This document shows positions 1 to 7,438 of a stretch of 64,000 bases of DNA, in pieces. Made by a program: the position numbers and the translations under genes. Each line of letters opens with the position of its first letter. Within the stretch, counting starts at the first letter, position 1. This DNA comes from Magnetofaba australis IT-1 (lineage in GTDB: Bacteria; Pseudomonadota; Magnetococcia; Magnetococcales; Magnetococcaceae): positions 1 through 64,000 of the forward strand of contig NZ_LVJN01000019.1 in NCBI RefSeq assembly GCF_002109495.1. Reading direction: 5' to 3'. The notes under the pieces were generated by a model. That model made no database searches, was not told where the DNA came from, and saw nothing but the letters and a program-made list of their open reading frames with translations.

Positions 1-798
1 GTAATGCTCGACGTACTTTCCCACAACCCGTTGGGCATCTTCCAGCGATAATGGCGTCTGAGGCCGAATGCACTCACGCTTCAAACTACCGTGAAAACGC
101 TCCAGTTTTCCGTTGCTCTGCGGATAGTAAGGCGAAGTCCTCACATGCGTCATGCCGGATTCCCGGATGAACGCCTTAAAATCGTTGGCAACGAACTGCG
201 GCCCATTGTCTGAGATCAGCCGCGGCTTAGCTTCCGGATAGGCCTCCTGAGCTCGGAGCAGGACCACTTCAACCTCATCTTCCTTCATCGACTCACGAAT
301 CTCCCAGTGGAGGATAAACCTGCTACATCCATCCAGGACACTGCACAGATAGTAGAACGTCCCCTGGATATTCAGATAGGAGATGTCCACATGCCAGTGT
401 TTATGCGGCTCCGAAGGCTGTTTGAACCCTGTGCCCTTCTGCGAGGGCGGTGGGCTCCAACGACGCATCAGCCCGGCAGTTCTGAGCACACGCAGCACTG
501 AAGAGGGGCTGACCGCCACCACGTCTGCATCCTGCATCATGTAGGTCAGACGCCGATAGCCCTCTGACGGATGTTCATGGAAAAAGGCGACAATCGCTTC
601 CCTCTCCCAATCGTCCAGCCAAAAATCTCGGGGAATACGGCCATTGTGGTCGTTAACCATTCCATAGCGCTTGCGCCATGAATAGAACTTGCCCCTTTGC
701 ACGCCTATCCAGTTGATAATCCGGCTCGTGTCGATTTCGCTCTTGTCTGACCAAGACGCCACGAAATCCACCACCGAATCCCGTATGTCCGGCTCCAC
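1..798 (-). CDS. IS3-family transposase OrfB (DDE integrase core), C-terminus outside window
   Basis: This is the catalytic half of an IS3-type transposase, an rve-type integrase domain. The open frame starts at a GTG at 798, matches OrfB at 35432-36415 codon for codon apart from a few substitutions, and runs off the window edge. It is in the -1 frame relative to OrfA. A run of eight A residues at the end of OrfA can support -1 frameshifting, so the active protein is probably an OrfA-OrfB fusion rather than OrfB alone. DDE chemistry is known for the family. The last D-E region lies partly outside this copy. Confidence 0.9.
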   Translation of the reverse strand, partial: MEPDIRDSVVDFVASWSDKSEIDTSRIINWIGVQRGKFYSWRKRYGMVNDHNGRIPRDFWLDDWEREAIVAFFHEHPSEGYRRLTYMMQDADVVAVSPSSVLRVLRTAGLMRRWSPPPSQKGTGFKQPSEPHKHWHVDISYLNIQGTFYYLCSVLDGCSRFILHWEIRESMKEDEVEVVLLRAQEAYPEAKPRLISDNGPQFVANDFKAFIRESGMTHVRTSPYYPQSNGKLERFHGSLKRECIRPQTPLSLEDAQRVVGKYVEHY

Positions 799-809
799 CC
801 AGCAGCCGT

Positions 810-1112
810 TCAGCTCACCCCAAGACTTTTTTTTAGCGCAACATGCGCCTCAAGAAGCTCGGACATAACCTCATTTTTGGTTGCCAACTTCGCTTCTAGT
901 TCGGCAATCTGTCGATCACGAGCCTTTTGGCCGCGTTTGTCAGCCAAAGCCGCTTCGCCATTCTCAAACAAAGCCTTTTGCCAGCGATAGTACTGGCTGG
1001 GCTGAATGCCCGCCTCGTCACACAGATCCGAGAGAACCACCTTCTCGACCAGGTGACGGCGCACATAGCCTACCTTCTGCTCAGCCGTAAATCTCCGCTT
1101 CTTCCGTTCCAT
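810..1112 (-). CDS. IS3-family transposase OrfA (helix-turn-helix protein)
   Basis: This 100-residue basic protein starts with MERKKRRFTAEQKVGYVRRH, typical of the HTH_Tnp_1 domain that recognises the inverted repeats. A leucine-rich coiled stretch follows (residues 65-95). It ends with an A8G run followed by a stop, the usual place for -1 frameshifting into OrfB. It differs from the second copy at 36427-36729 by only a few residues (A for S near residue 57, R for C near residue 66). Confidence 0.92.
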   Translation of the reverse strand: MERKKRRFTAEQKVGYVRRHLVEKVVLSDLCDEAGIQPSQYYRWQKALFENGEAALADKRGQKARDRQIAELEAKLATKNEVMSELLEAHVALKKSLGVS

Positions 1113-1180
1113 ACAAACCTCCGCTTATTATCTACACATTATAAACGGCTTGTTTGTCATTTTCCAACTGAACCGAAACA

Positions 1181-1481
1181 TGCCCACGAAATGATTTGGG
1201 GCCAATGGGACGCGATGGTAAGCGCCCCAATCATCGGTAAACAGGTTGGCGATGCCAAAAGGCTCCAGCAGTTTACGCAGCTCTTTGAGCACAGCATCTT
1301 TCCGAGTTCCGAAGACATATGCCAGGACGCGGCCTGACTGGCGTTCGATGGCATGCCAAATCCATCGAGGGTTGGCCTTGCTGCCGACATAGGACCACAT
1401 TTCATCAGCTTCTGCTTGATCAACCCGAACCACGTCGACCGGCGTATCGGAAGCCAGTTCAGCCAGAAGTGGAAGATTCAC
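1181..1481 (-). pseudogene. IS1-family InsB-like catalytic fragment
   Basis: The fragment starts at a GTG and reads NLPLLAELA, then contains DEMWSYVGSKANPRWIW and the FTDDWGAYHR region, the first two acidic positions and surroundings of the IS1 transposase. It breaks off after NHFVG, where IS3 sequence begins, so the third catalytic position and the C-terminal third are lost. The frame is +1 relative to the insA-like frame, not the -1 expected for classical IS1 frameshifting. Removing one A from the A7 run at 1498-1504 would fuse the two frames, so a one-base lesion is also possible. Confidence 0.85.
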
Positions 1482-1761
1482 CTGTGAGATTCCGGTGTTT
1501 TTTTATCTCTCGGGTGATGGTGTTGCGCCCGACACCCAGGACGCGAGAGGTGTCACGAATCCCAGCGCCGTTAAGAGTCATCTCAAGGATTTGACGTTTT
1601 ACCTCTGGTTGACGCCCTTTGTGGGTGTAGGTCGTTTGGAAATAGCGGCGTTTACAGTCTGGATTGTCGCAGCGGAAGCGCGGCTTCCCATTGGACTGTT
1701 TTCCATTCTTTACAACGTTTTGGCTTCCACATTCTGGGCAATGCACGGTAATCATGGCCAT
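1459..1761 (-). CDS. IS1-family InsA-like protein (zinc finger plus helix-turn-helix)
   Basis: This 100-residue protein has a four-cysteine zinc motif, HCPECGSQNVVKNGK with a later CDNPDCKRRYF, followed by an HTH segment (GIRDTSRVLGVGRNTITREI). These are the hallmarks of the N-terminal DNA-binding half of IS1 transposases. The frame ends after an A7C run. Since the catalytic half is truncated, this element cannot move by itself. Confidence 0.88.
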   Translation of the reverse strand: MAMITVHCPECGSQNVVKNGKQSNGKPRFRCDNPDCKRRYFQTTYTHKGRQPEVKRQILEMTLNGAGIRDTSRVLGVGRNTITREIKKHRNLTGESSTSG

Positions 1762-1856
1762 CTGTTTTCTCCACTATCCATGTGAGAACGATGGCCAAAT
1801 CCATGCAAGTTTTATACAAAATCAGCTAAACGGAGCCACTACCCAAAAGTGAACAT

Positions 1857-2045
1857 ATGGGCGCTGAAAGATATCGAGGGCTATGCCCTCGAGCTCCCAA
1901 GGTCAACATCCAAATCGTGGGCTCCGCCCACACCCGCTTAAGGGTCACAGACCCTTAAGAATCCCGACAAATTTCCGTTGGAAATTTGTCCCATAGTCAG
2001 CGCAAGCTCAGCCTACGTCACGCAAACATTGAGCGCTTTGGATGT
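1857..2045. repeat. Dispersed palindromic intergenic repeat, copy R1
   Basis: A series of small inverted repeats: GAGGGC-TAT-GCCCTC, GGGTC-ACA-GACCC flanked by CTTAAG, and GACAAATTT/AAATTTGTC. It ends with TACGTCACGCAAACATT. The same blocks in the same order recur at 26565-26745 (partial), 30695-30960 and, inverted, 51200-51390. It lies between the IS1 end and the flagellin terminator. Confidence 0.75.
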
Positions 2046-2165
2046 GTGTCATTCTGGATTCAAGCAACTATATAACTCCAAAAGACTCTGCCAAAGCCGG
2101 TTTGCAAACATAACGGTATGGTGTGTTTGTGACGCTTCAGTGGCGCGCAAACCGAGCGCGCAGAC

Positions 2166-2192
2166 AAAAAAAACCCCGCCAGAGGCGGGGTT
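2166..2192 (-). terminator. Rho-independent terminator of the flagellin island
   Basis: Read on the minus strand, CCCCGCC-TCT-GGCGGGG is followed by eight to nine T residues. It sits about 50 bp after the stop of the last flagellin gene (2240) and is the strongest terminator in the island. Confidence 0.93.
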
Positions 2193-2239
2193 GAAAAGCG
2201 GTTTTGCAAATCTCGGAAAACGGCGTGTGAAAAGGGCGA

Positions 2240-3061
2240 TCAGCCCAATAGCGATAACACAACGCTGGGTTGCTGATTGGCCTGCGCCAACACCGCCACG
2301 CCGGCCTGCTGAATAATGGCCGAACGCGTCAGATTGGTGGTTTCGGCGGCCACGTTGGCGTCCATGATGTTGGAACGCGCCTCGGTGAGGTTCTGCGCGG
2401 TGGTGGCCAACACCGACGTCACCATATCCAACCGGTTCTGCACCGCGCCCAGAGTGGCGCGAATCTCCGACACGCTATACAGCGCCGTATCCACCAATGT
2501 GATGGCGGAGCTGGCCCAGGAGGCGCTGGTGCCGATGCTGACCAGGGAGATCCCCAGGTCGGTGGTGCGCGCCCCCTTGATGGTCAGAGAGATGGTTTGG
2601 CTCTGATTGGCGCCCACAAAGAACGTCACGCTGGTGCCCTCAGTGGACATCAACGTGGAGCCGTTGTACTCGGTGGAGGTGGCGATGCGCTGAATCTCCG
2701 AGATCAGCGCTGAGACCTCCACTTGCAGATTCTGCCGGTCGGTGGTGCTCAACGAACCATTGGCCGACTGCACCGCCAATTCGCGGATGCGCTGCAACGC
2801 ATCATCGGTTTCATTCAAGGCGCCTTCGGCCACCTGGGCCATGGAAATGCCGTCATTGGCGTTACTGATCGCCTGGTTCAGACCACGGATCTGCGCCGTC
2901 ATATTGGTGGCGATGCCCAGACCGCCCGCATCATCGGCGGCGCTGTTGATGCGCAACCCCGACGACAGGCGTTGAAAGCTTCTGGCCAGACTCTTTGACG
3001 TCTTATTCAGATTATTCGCAGCGCTGAACGCCAGCGTGTTGGTATTGATTGATATTGGCAT
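2240..3061 (-). CDS. Flagellin (paralogue 1, last of the island)
   Basis: Flagellar filament subunit, exported by the flagellar type III system and polymerised outside the cell. It is 273 aa with the conserved N-terminal D0/D1 region (MPISINTN, FQRLSSGLRINSAADDAGGL, ANDGIS, RIRELAVQSANG) and C-terminal D1/D0 region (ATLGAVQNR, RSNIMDANVAAET, QQAGVAVLAQANQQPSVVLS). The short middle leaves no room for large D2/D3 domains. The start at 3061 is preferred over an upstream in-frame ATG because GGAGG lies seven bases before it. Among the full-length flagellins this one is divergent in the middle and at the ends (AFSAANNLNKTSKS). It is followed by a strong terminator. Confidence 0.97.
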   Translation of the reverse strand: MPISINTNTLAFSAANNLNKTSKSLARSFQRLSSGLRINSAADDAGGLGIATNMTAQIRGLNQAISNANDGISMAQVAEGALNETDDALQRIRELAVQSANGSLSTTDRQNLQVEVSALISEIQRIATSTEYNGSTLMSTEGTSVTFFVGANQSQTISLTIKGARTTDLGISLVSIGTSASWASSAITLVDTALYSVSEIRATLGAVQNRLDMVTSVLATTAQNLTEARSNIMDANVAAETTNLTRSAIIQQAGVAVLAQANQQPSVVLSLLG

Positions 3062-3124
3062 AGCGGTTCCTCCGCATGCGTCGCTCCCCATGAGCGAAGC
3101 CGTTGCCCCATCCGTGGCGGAGGT

Positions 3125-3160
3125 GGGTTAATCATTGTCGCGGGCCAACCCGGGCCCCGT
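3125..3160 (-). promoter_or_regulatory. Conserved flagellin leader dyad (degenerate copy)
   Basis: The minus strand reads GGGCCCGGGTTGGCCC, then AACCC after 12 bases. It corresponds to the dyad-plus-CAACCC element upstream of the flagellins at 5122, 6277, 7439 and 18346, at a similar distance from the start (81 bp). The promoter-like -10 sequence is not preserved here. Confidence 0.55.
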
Positions 3161-3192
3161 GCGGAACGCCTCCGCTTGTTGGACAGTCTGAC

Positions 3193-3209
3193 GCGCTCAT
3201 CCAAAGCGC
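3193..3209 (-). ncRNA. GGA-loop stem-loop upstream of flagellin 1
   Basis: Minus-strand GCGCT-TTGGATG-AGCGC, a perfect 5-bp stem with GGA in the loop. It belongs to the same class as the stem-loops in the long spacers further up the island. Confidence 0.5.
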
Positions 3210-3336
3210 TGCGCTGACGGCTTGATCGTCGCCGTGCGCTCGACTGTGCGGCCGCTCCCCTGGCCTGTGGATTGATTCTCTTATCGGGACCAATCCAAAT
3301 CCCGCGCAGCGCGCGCCCAGGGCGCGGCTGTCTCTT

Positions 3337-4194
3337 TTACCTCTCCCCGAACGCGTCCAGGGGCGCCGCCGCCAGCAGCCGCGCCAGCATGGGATGCTGG
3401 TTGGCCTGCGCGTCGATGGCGCCCTGCGCATAGCGTTCGATGGCGTCGCGCGTCAGATTGGCCACGGACGCCGCCTGCGCGCCGTCCAGACGTCGCGCCT
3501 GCCGCTCCTCCAGGGCGCGCGCAGAAGCGTCCTGCAGATCGTCAATCACCTGCTCCAGACGATTGCGCGCCAAACCGAGATCCATGCGCAGATCGCCCAC
3601 GTCCGCCAGCGCGCTCTCCACGCGCTCAACGTCCGGTTGCGCCTGCGCGCTGACGGCGGCTGCGGGCTCTTCGCCCAGACCCAGACCCTGCGCGCCGAGC
3701 TTATCCCACGAAAAGCTCACCACGCGCCCGGATCCCAGATCCAGACTGGCGCCCGCGCTATTCGCGCCGCCGCGCAGCAGTTGTGACTCATGCCACTTGA
3801 CCCGCTGCGCCGCCTGGTCGATACGCGCCACCAACTGGTCCACTTCGGTCTGTAGACTCAGCTGCTCGGCGGGGGCAAACCCGCCGCGCTCCACCAACAT
3901 GACCACCCGGCGCAGACGCGTCAGGGCGCTCTCGGTCTCCTGCAGCGCCTCATCGGCCACGTCGATGATGGAGATGCCGTCATTGGCGTTGCGTATCGCT
4001 TGGTTGTTCCCCCTGAGTCGCGACATGAATTGAGGCGAAAAAGCGATCCCCTCGGGGATCTCGCCGCTTCTGCTCGCACGCGCCGCGCTGGACACGCGCG
4101 AACGCATTGCCGCCGACGCTGACGCGTTGGCGCCTCGTCCCAATTGTCGCCGCGTTTTCAGGGAGGTGACATTGCCGTGAAGGTGTATCGTCAC
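3337..4194 (-). CDS. Degenerate flagellin-like protein
   Basis: This 285-residue protein keeps the flagellin outline: MTIHLHGNVTSLKTRRQLG at the start, NNQAIRNANDGISIIDVADEAL, TEVDQLVARIDQAA, LGLARNRLEQVIDDL, and a C-terminus with VANLTRDAIERYAQGAIDAQANQHPML. The hallmark LSSGLRINSA segment is replaced by an Arg/Ala/Ser-rich stretch (residues 25-55), and an Ala-rich insertion fills the middle. It lies in the same operon direction as the true flagellins and has the leader dyad 58 bp upstream. It could be a minor filament or cap-like subunit, or a decaying paralogue. Confidence 0.75.
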   Translation of the reverse strand: MTIHLHGNVTSLKTRRQLGRGANASASAAMRSRVSSAARASRSGEIPEGIAFSPQFMSRLRGNNQAIRNANDGISIIDVADEALQETESALTRLRRVVMLVERGGFAPAEQLSLQTEVDQLVARIDQAAQRVKWHESQLLRGGANSAGASLDLGSGRVVSFSWDKLGAQGLGLGEEPAAAVSAQAQPDVERVESALADVGDLRMDLGLARNRLEQVIDDLQDASARALEERQARRLDGAQAASVANLTRDAIERYAQGAIDAQANQHPMLARLLAAAPLDAFGER

Positions 4195-4238
4195 GGTCCC
4201 AGCCTCCTTCTATAAAGCGCGCCTTCCTTGGTCGAATA

Positions 4239-4270
4239 GGGGTTGCTCCTTGGGCCAACCCTGCCCGAAT
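4239..4270 (-). promoter_or_regulatory. Conserved flagellin leader dyad upstream of the degenerate flagellin
   Basis: Minus-strand GGGCAGGGTTGGCCC, with the same AGGGTTG loop as the other copies but GGGC/GCCC arms in place of CGGAC/GTCCG. CAACCCC follows after six bases and could pair with the loop. The promoter-like -10 match is lost. Confidence 0.55.
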
Positions 4271-4733
4271 TGCTCCCTTGGATGTTCAACAGCCTCCTTT
4301 CCGCCGCGCACTCCCGCGCGCAAAACGCAAAAAGCCAACGCACGTTGGGGAACGTGGATGGCAAACGCCATCGGCGCGGACAGCAGGCGATTTTTCGCTC
4401 TGCGCATCCACGCTCTCACCACTCCCTGGCGCGTTGGCTTTCCTTATGGGCAATTTCGCCCTAAACATCATTTCATACTTTAAATCAGCACTTTAATTCC
4501 CGTTATCTGGATAAGCCCTGCGTTGGTTTTTTCGGGCCTATCGGTTTGTTTATCGAACGCTCTGACGTCAGCATGAGCGTTTTTTTCAACATAACGCGAT
4601 TTTTGCGTTGGTTTATCTCGTCGCAATGCCGGAAAACCCTGCTTTGTGCCGCAATTCGTTAAAATAATTCTCTTATTTTCAGAGTTTTATGGGTTTACAT
4701 CGCAAGCGGGCCAACATCTGTCTGCGTTGGTCG
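4271..4733. other. 463-bp spacer without a convincing gene
   Basis: The half next to the degenerate flagellin is GC-rich and holds fragments of stem-loops. The rest (4470-4690) is AT-rich compared with the island. A hairpin at 4555-4588 with CGCTC/GAGCG arms around TGACGTCA is followed by seven T residues on the plus strand. It looks like a terminator in the opposite direction to all nearby genes. I see no supported ORF. Confidence 0.6.
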
Positions 4734-5027
4734 TTACGACAACATGCCCGAGAGCTCGCGCATGGCGCGAATCAATGCCGCCACCTCGGCCCGATGCGGC
4801 GCATTGACGCCCTGGACGCCGCGCCCACGGCGCCCATTTTGACGCATCTGCGCATCCAGGCTCTCCAGCTCCCGCGTGGCGTGGCCCAACTCCTGGCGCA
4901 CCAGATCCCAGGACTCTTGCGCCATCGCCGCCTGTTGTGGCCGCTGCTGACGACGCGCCCTGGAGACGGAGCGGGGTCCGCTCAAGCTCACGCCGCACAC
5001 CGTCTTGTGAGGAAATGCATGCTTCAT
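4734..5027 (-). CDS. Small basic protein of unknown function in the flagellin island
   Basis: The protein has 97 aa. The start at 5027 is chosen because AAGGAGA lies six bases upstream. The N-terminal third is rich in basic residues and Gln (SRARRQQRPQQAAMAQ). The remainder looks helical and amphipathic (SWDLVRQELGHATRELESLDAQ, then HRAEVAALIRAMRELSGMLS). I do not recognise a family. Position between two flagellin genes on the same strand suggests co-transcription with them. A role such as a flagellin-specific chaperone or regulator is only a guess. Confidence 0.6.
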   Translation of the reverse strand: MKHAFPHKTVCGVSLSGPRSVSRARRQQRPQQAAMAQESWDLVRQELGHATRELESLDAQMRQNGRRGRGVQGVNAPHRAEVAALIRAMRELSGMLS

Positions 5028-5121
5028 GGGGGCTCTCCTTCCATCCATGGCCGGGAGAGCGCGCGGCGCGAGAGCCGCGCACCCCCCTTTTTTCCGCCCA
5101 TCCTTAAGCAGTCATCAACGC

Positions 5122-5943
5122 CTACCCAAGCAGACTGAGCGCCAACGCAGGCTGTTGATTGGCCTGGGCCAATATCGCTGTGCCCGCCTGCTGCAGAATC
5201 GACAACCGGGTCAGGTTGGCGGTCTCGGAGGCGATGTCGGCATCCATGATGCGCGACTGCGCCGCCGTCTGCTGCTCGGCTTGGTTGTTGAGGTTGGCGA
5301 TCACCGACTCAAACCGGTTCTGCACCGCGCCCAACGTCGCGCGAATAGACGTCACGCTACTCAACGCATTGTCCAAAAACGTAATCGCCGCCTGCGCCTG
5401 GTAGTTGCTGGTGCCGCTGATGGTGACATCGGCGCTGATGCCCAGCCCGGTGGCGGTCACGCTCTTGATGCTGAACGCGATTTTCTGACCGCTGTAGGCC
5501 CCCACCTGCAACTTGACCGTATACCCCTTGCTCAACAGCGTGGTGCCGTTGTACTGGGTGGCGCCGCTGATGCGGTTGATCTCGGAGAGCAGCTGGTCGA
5601 ACTCGACCCGCAGATTCTCCCGATCGGTGGTGGTCAACGTGCCATTGGAGGATTGCACCGCCAACTCCCGCATACGCTGCAGGGCGTTGGTGGTTTCATC
5701 CAGGGCGCCTTCGGCCACCTGCACCAACGAAATGGCGTCGTTGGCGTTGCGTGAAGCCATATTCAGGCCGCGAATCTGCGAGCTCATGCGGGTGGCGATG
5801 GACAGACCGGCGGCGTCATCGGCGGCGCTGTTGATGCGCACCCCCGAAGAGAGCCGTTGAAAGGTCGTGCTCAAGTCCGTCGCCACGCTTGTCAGATTGC
5901 GTTGCGCCCGAATGGCTTGCACATTTGTATTGATGGAAAACAT
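5122..5943 (-). CDS. Flagellin (paralogue 2)
   Basis: Filament subunit of 273 aa with canonical ends: MFSINTNVQAIRAQRNL, FQRLSSGVRINSAADDAAGL, NANDAISLVQVAEGAL, LAVQSSNGTLTT at the N side and ATLGAVQNRFESVIANL, RIMDADIASETANLTRL, QQAGTAILAQANQQPALALS at the C side. It forms a subgroup with the next two flagellins (6277 and 7439), sharing N- and C-terminal regions but differing in the middle (residues 145-205). A GGAGGT ribosome-binding site precedes the ATG. The leader dyad lies 78 bp upstream. Confidence 0.97.
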   Translation of the reverse strand: MFSINTNVQAIRAQRNLTSVATDLSTTFQRLSSGVRINSAADDAAGLSIATRMSSQIRGLNMASRNANDAISLVQVAEGALDETTNALQRMRELAVQSSNGTLTTTDRENLRVEFDQLLSEINRISGATQYNGTTLLSKGYTVKLQVGAYSGQKIAFSIKSVTATGLGISADVTISGTSNYQAQAAITFLDNALSSVTSIRATLGAVQNRFESVIANLNNQAEQQTAAQSRIMDADIASETANLTRLSILQQAGTAILAQANQQPALALSLLG

Positions 5944-5984
5944 GGTCTACCTCCGCACCAAGTGTTTTTTCCCTTATCATGGCT

Positions 5985-6252
5985 CCCATTCCATGGGTGG
6001 AGGTGGGTTGCTCGTTTCATCGGACCAACCCTGTCCGAAATTACGCGCGCACGCGCGCCTCATCCTTGATCTCTATGCGATAGGACTCCTCCTTGAGACG
6101 CGCGGCGGCTCATGCGACGCGCGCGCTTGCGTCATCCCTGGCTCCAGCCAAATCAACGCGGCTTGCCGTGACGGATTTCCTCCATCACGGTGGCAAAATT
6201 GGCGACGCCCTGGCGCTCACGCCATGGCTTACGCCTGGTCCTTCCCTGGACC
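5985..6252 (-). ncRNA. GGA-loop stem-loops between flagellins 2 and 3
   Basis: Minus-strand stem-loops include CCCAT-GGA-ATGGG (5985-5997), CCGTGA..TCACGG with GGAGGAAA inside (6166-6190, containing a U-G pair only in this strand) and GGTCC-AGGGAA-GGACC (6237-6252). The last has a counterpart with a different loop at 7398-7413 after the next flagellin gene. They resemble CsrA/RsmA recognition hairpins. Confidence 0.55.
6005..6056 (-). promoter_or_regulatory. Flagellin leader element: dyad overlapping a sigma-28-like promoter
   Basis: On the minus strand a GC hairpin (CGCGCGTGCGCG) is followed by TAATTTCG, 11 bases, then TCCGATGA. This resembles the FliA consensus TAAAGTTT-N11-GCCGATAA. Overlapping it is the dyad CGGAC-AGGGTTG-GTCCG (6021-6037), then CAACCC ten bases on, which is complementary to the dyad loop. 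The same arrangement precedes four other flagellins. Confidence 0.65.
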
Positions 6253-6276
6253 TGGACGTCGCCAAACATCGTCACA

Positions 6277-7101
6277 TCATCCCAACAGACTGAGCGCCAA
6301 AGCCGGCTGTTGATTGGCTTGCGCCAAAATCGCCGTGCCCGCCTGCTGCAAAATCGACAACCGGGTCAGATTGGCGGTCTCGGCGGCGATGTCGGCATCC
6401 ATGATGCGCGACCTGGCCGCCGTCTGCTGTTCCGCCTGGTTATCCAGGTTGGCGATCACCGACTCAAAGCGGTTCTGCACCGCGCCCAACGTCGCGCGAA
6501 TGGACGTAATGCTGCTCAGCGCCGTATCCAACAAACCAATGACCGCCGTTGCGTGACTGGTGGTGGTGGTGCCACTGATAGTCGCGCCCGTACTCACGCC
6601 AATGGTGGAGGCTTTCACGCCTTTGATATGGAACGAGATAAACTGACCGCTATAGGCGCCAATCTGCAATCTGGCGCTATAGCCCACGCTCAACAGCGAC
6701 TTGCCATTAAACGTGGTGTGTTGCGCAATGCGGTCAAGCTCCGACTGCAACTGCGCAAACTCGGTTTGTAGATTATCCCGGTCCGTGGTGGTCATGGTGC
6801 CATTGGCCGATTGCACCGCCAGCTCCCGCATACGCTGCAGAGCGTTGGTGGTTTCGTCCAGGGCGCCTTCGGCCACCTGCACCAACGAAATGGCGTCGTT
6901 GGCGTTGCGTGAAGCCATATTCAGGCCGCGAATCTGCGAACTCATGCGCGTGGCGATGGACAGACCGGCGGCGTCATCGGCGGCGCTGTTGATGCGCACC
7001 CCCGAGGAGAGCCGTTGAAAGGTCGTGCTCAAATCCGTCGACACACCAGACAGACTGCGTTGCGCCCGAATGGCTTGAACGTTCGTGTTAATAGAAAACA
7101 T
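6277..7101 (-). CDS. Flagellin (paralogue 3)
   Basis: Filament subunit of 274 aa. The start at 7101 (MFSINTNVQAIRAQRSL) follows GGAGGT and aligns with its neighbours; a longer in-frame start at 7146 has no support. The N-terminal 140 residues and the last 80 are nearly identical to paralogues 2 and 4. The middle is distinct, with the Ser/Thr-rich segment STGATISGTTTTSHATAV. It is transcribed with the others toward 2240, with its own leader element 77 bp upstream. Confidence 0.97.
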   Translation of the reverse strand: MFSINTNVQAIRAQRSLSGVSTDLSTTFQRLSSGVRINSAADDAAGLSIATRMSSQIRGLNMASRNANDAISLVQVAEGALDETTNALQRMRELAVQSANGTMTTTDRDNLQTEFAQLQSELDRIAQHTTFNGKSLLSVGYSARLQIGAYSGQFISFHIKGVKASTIGVSTGATISGTTTTSHATAVIGLLDTALSSITSIRATLGAVQNRFESVIANLDNQAEQQTAARSRIMDADIAAETANLTRLSILQQAGTAILAQANQQPALALSLLG

Positions 7102-7161
7102 GGTCTTACCTCCGCACCAATTGCTGTTGCTTGTTATGGCTCCCATTCCATGGGTGGAGGT

Positions 7162-7214
7162 GGGTTGCTCGTTTCATCGGACCAACCCTGTCCGAATTAT
7201 TGCGCGCGAACGCG
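7162..7214 (-). promoter_or_regulatory. Flagellin leader element (copy upstream of paralogue 3)
   Basis: Same order as at 6005-6056: GC hairpin GCGCG-TT-CGCGC, a TAATTCGG box, dyad CGGAC-AGGGTTG-GTCCG at 7178-7194, then CAACCC. The GC hairpin differs in sequence from the other copies but keeps its pairing. Confidence 0.65.
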
Positions 7215-7438
7215 CCTCATCCTTGATCTCTATGCGATAGCACTCCTCCTTGAGAAAACACGGCCGCTCGCATCATGCGAAAACGAATGCGTCATCCCTG
7301 CTCGCCATTCAGCCAATGCCATTGGCCAAGCGGGAATATCCCCGCCCGCCATGCCGATGCATAGGGCGACGCCCTGGCGTTCAAGCCATCAACTCCTGGT
7401 CCGTCCTTGGACCTGGGCGTCGCCGAATGTCGTTTACA

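Larger units (their letters stand above)
1..1180 (-). mobile_element. IS3-family insertion sequence, copy 1 (cut by window start)
   Basis: This is nearly base-for-base the same as the complete copy at 35384-36797, with a constant offset of 35617. The first 200 or so bases of the element lie outside the window. The inner edge is placed at 1180, where homology between the two copies stops, just after the shared end CTGAACCGAAACA. The flanking DNA at 1181 onward is the interior of an IS1-family transposase gene, so this copy jumped into an older insertion sequence. Near identity of the copies suggests recent transposition. Confidence 0.9.
1181..1843 (-). mobile_element. IS1-family insertion sequence, truncated by the IS3 element
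   Basis: The intact end is near 1843, where the minus-strand sequence begins GGTAGTGGCTCCGTTTAGC. This resembles IS1 termini. Inside are insA-like and insB-like frames. The other end is missing because the IS3 element starts at 1180. The rest of the IS1 copy, if it survives, lies to the left of the IS3 element outside the window. Confidence 0.8.

Noticed and set aside
5985-6065. Leader peptide ORF (ATG at about 6062, about 28 codons) before flagellin paralogue 2
   Set aside because: The matching positions before paralogues 3 and 4 have early stops or a different frame, while the dyad is kept. The conserved feature is not a peptide.
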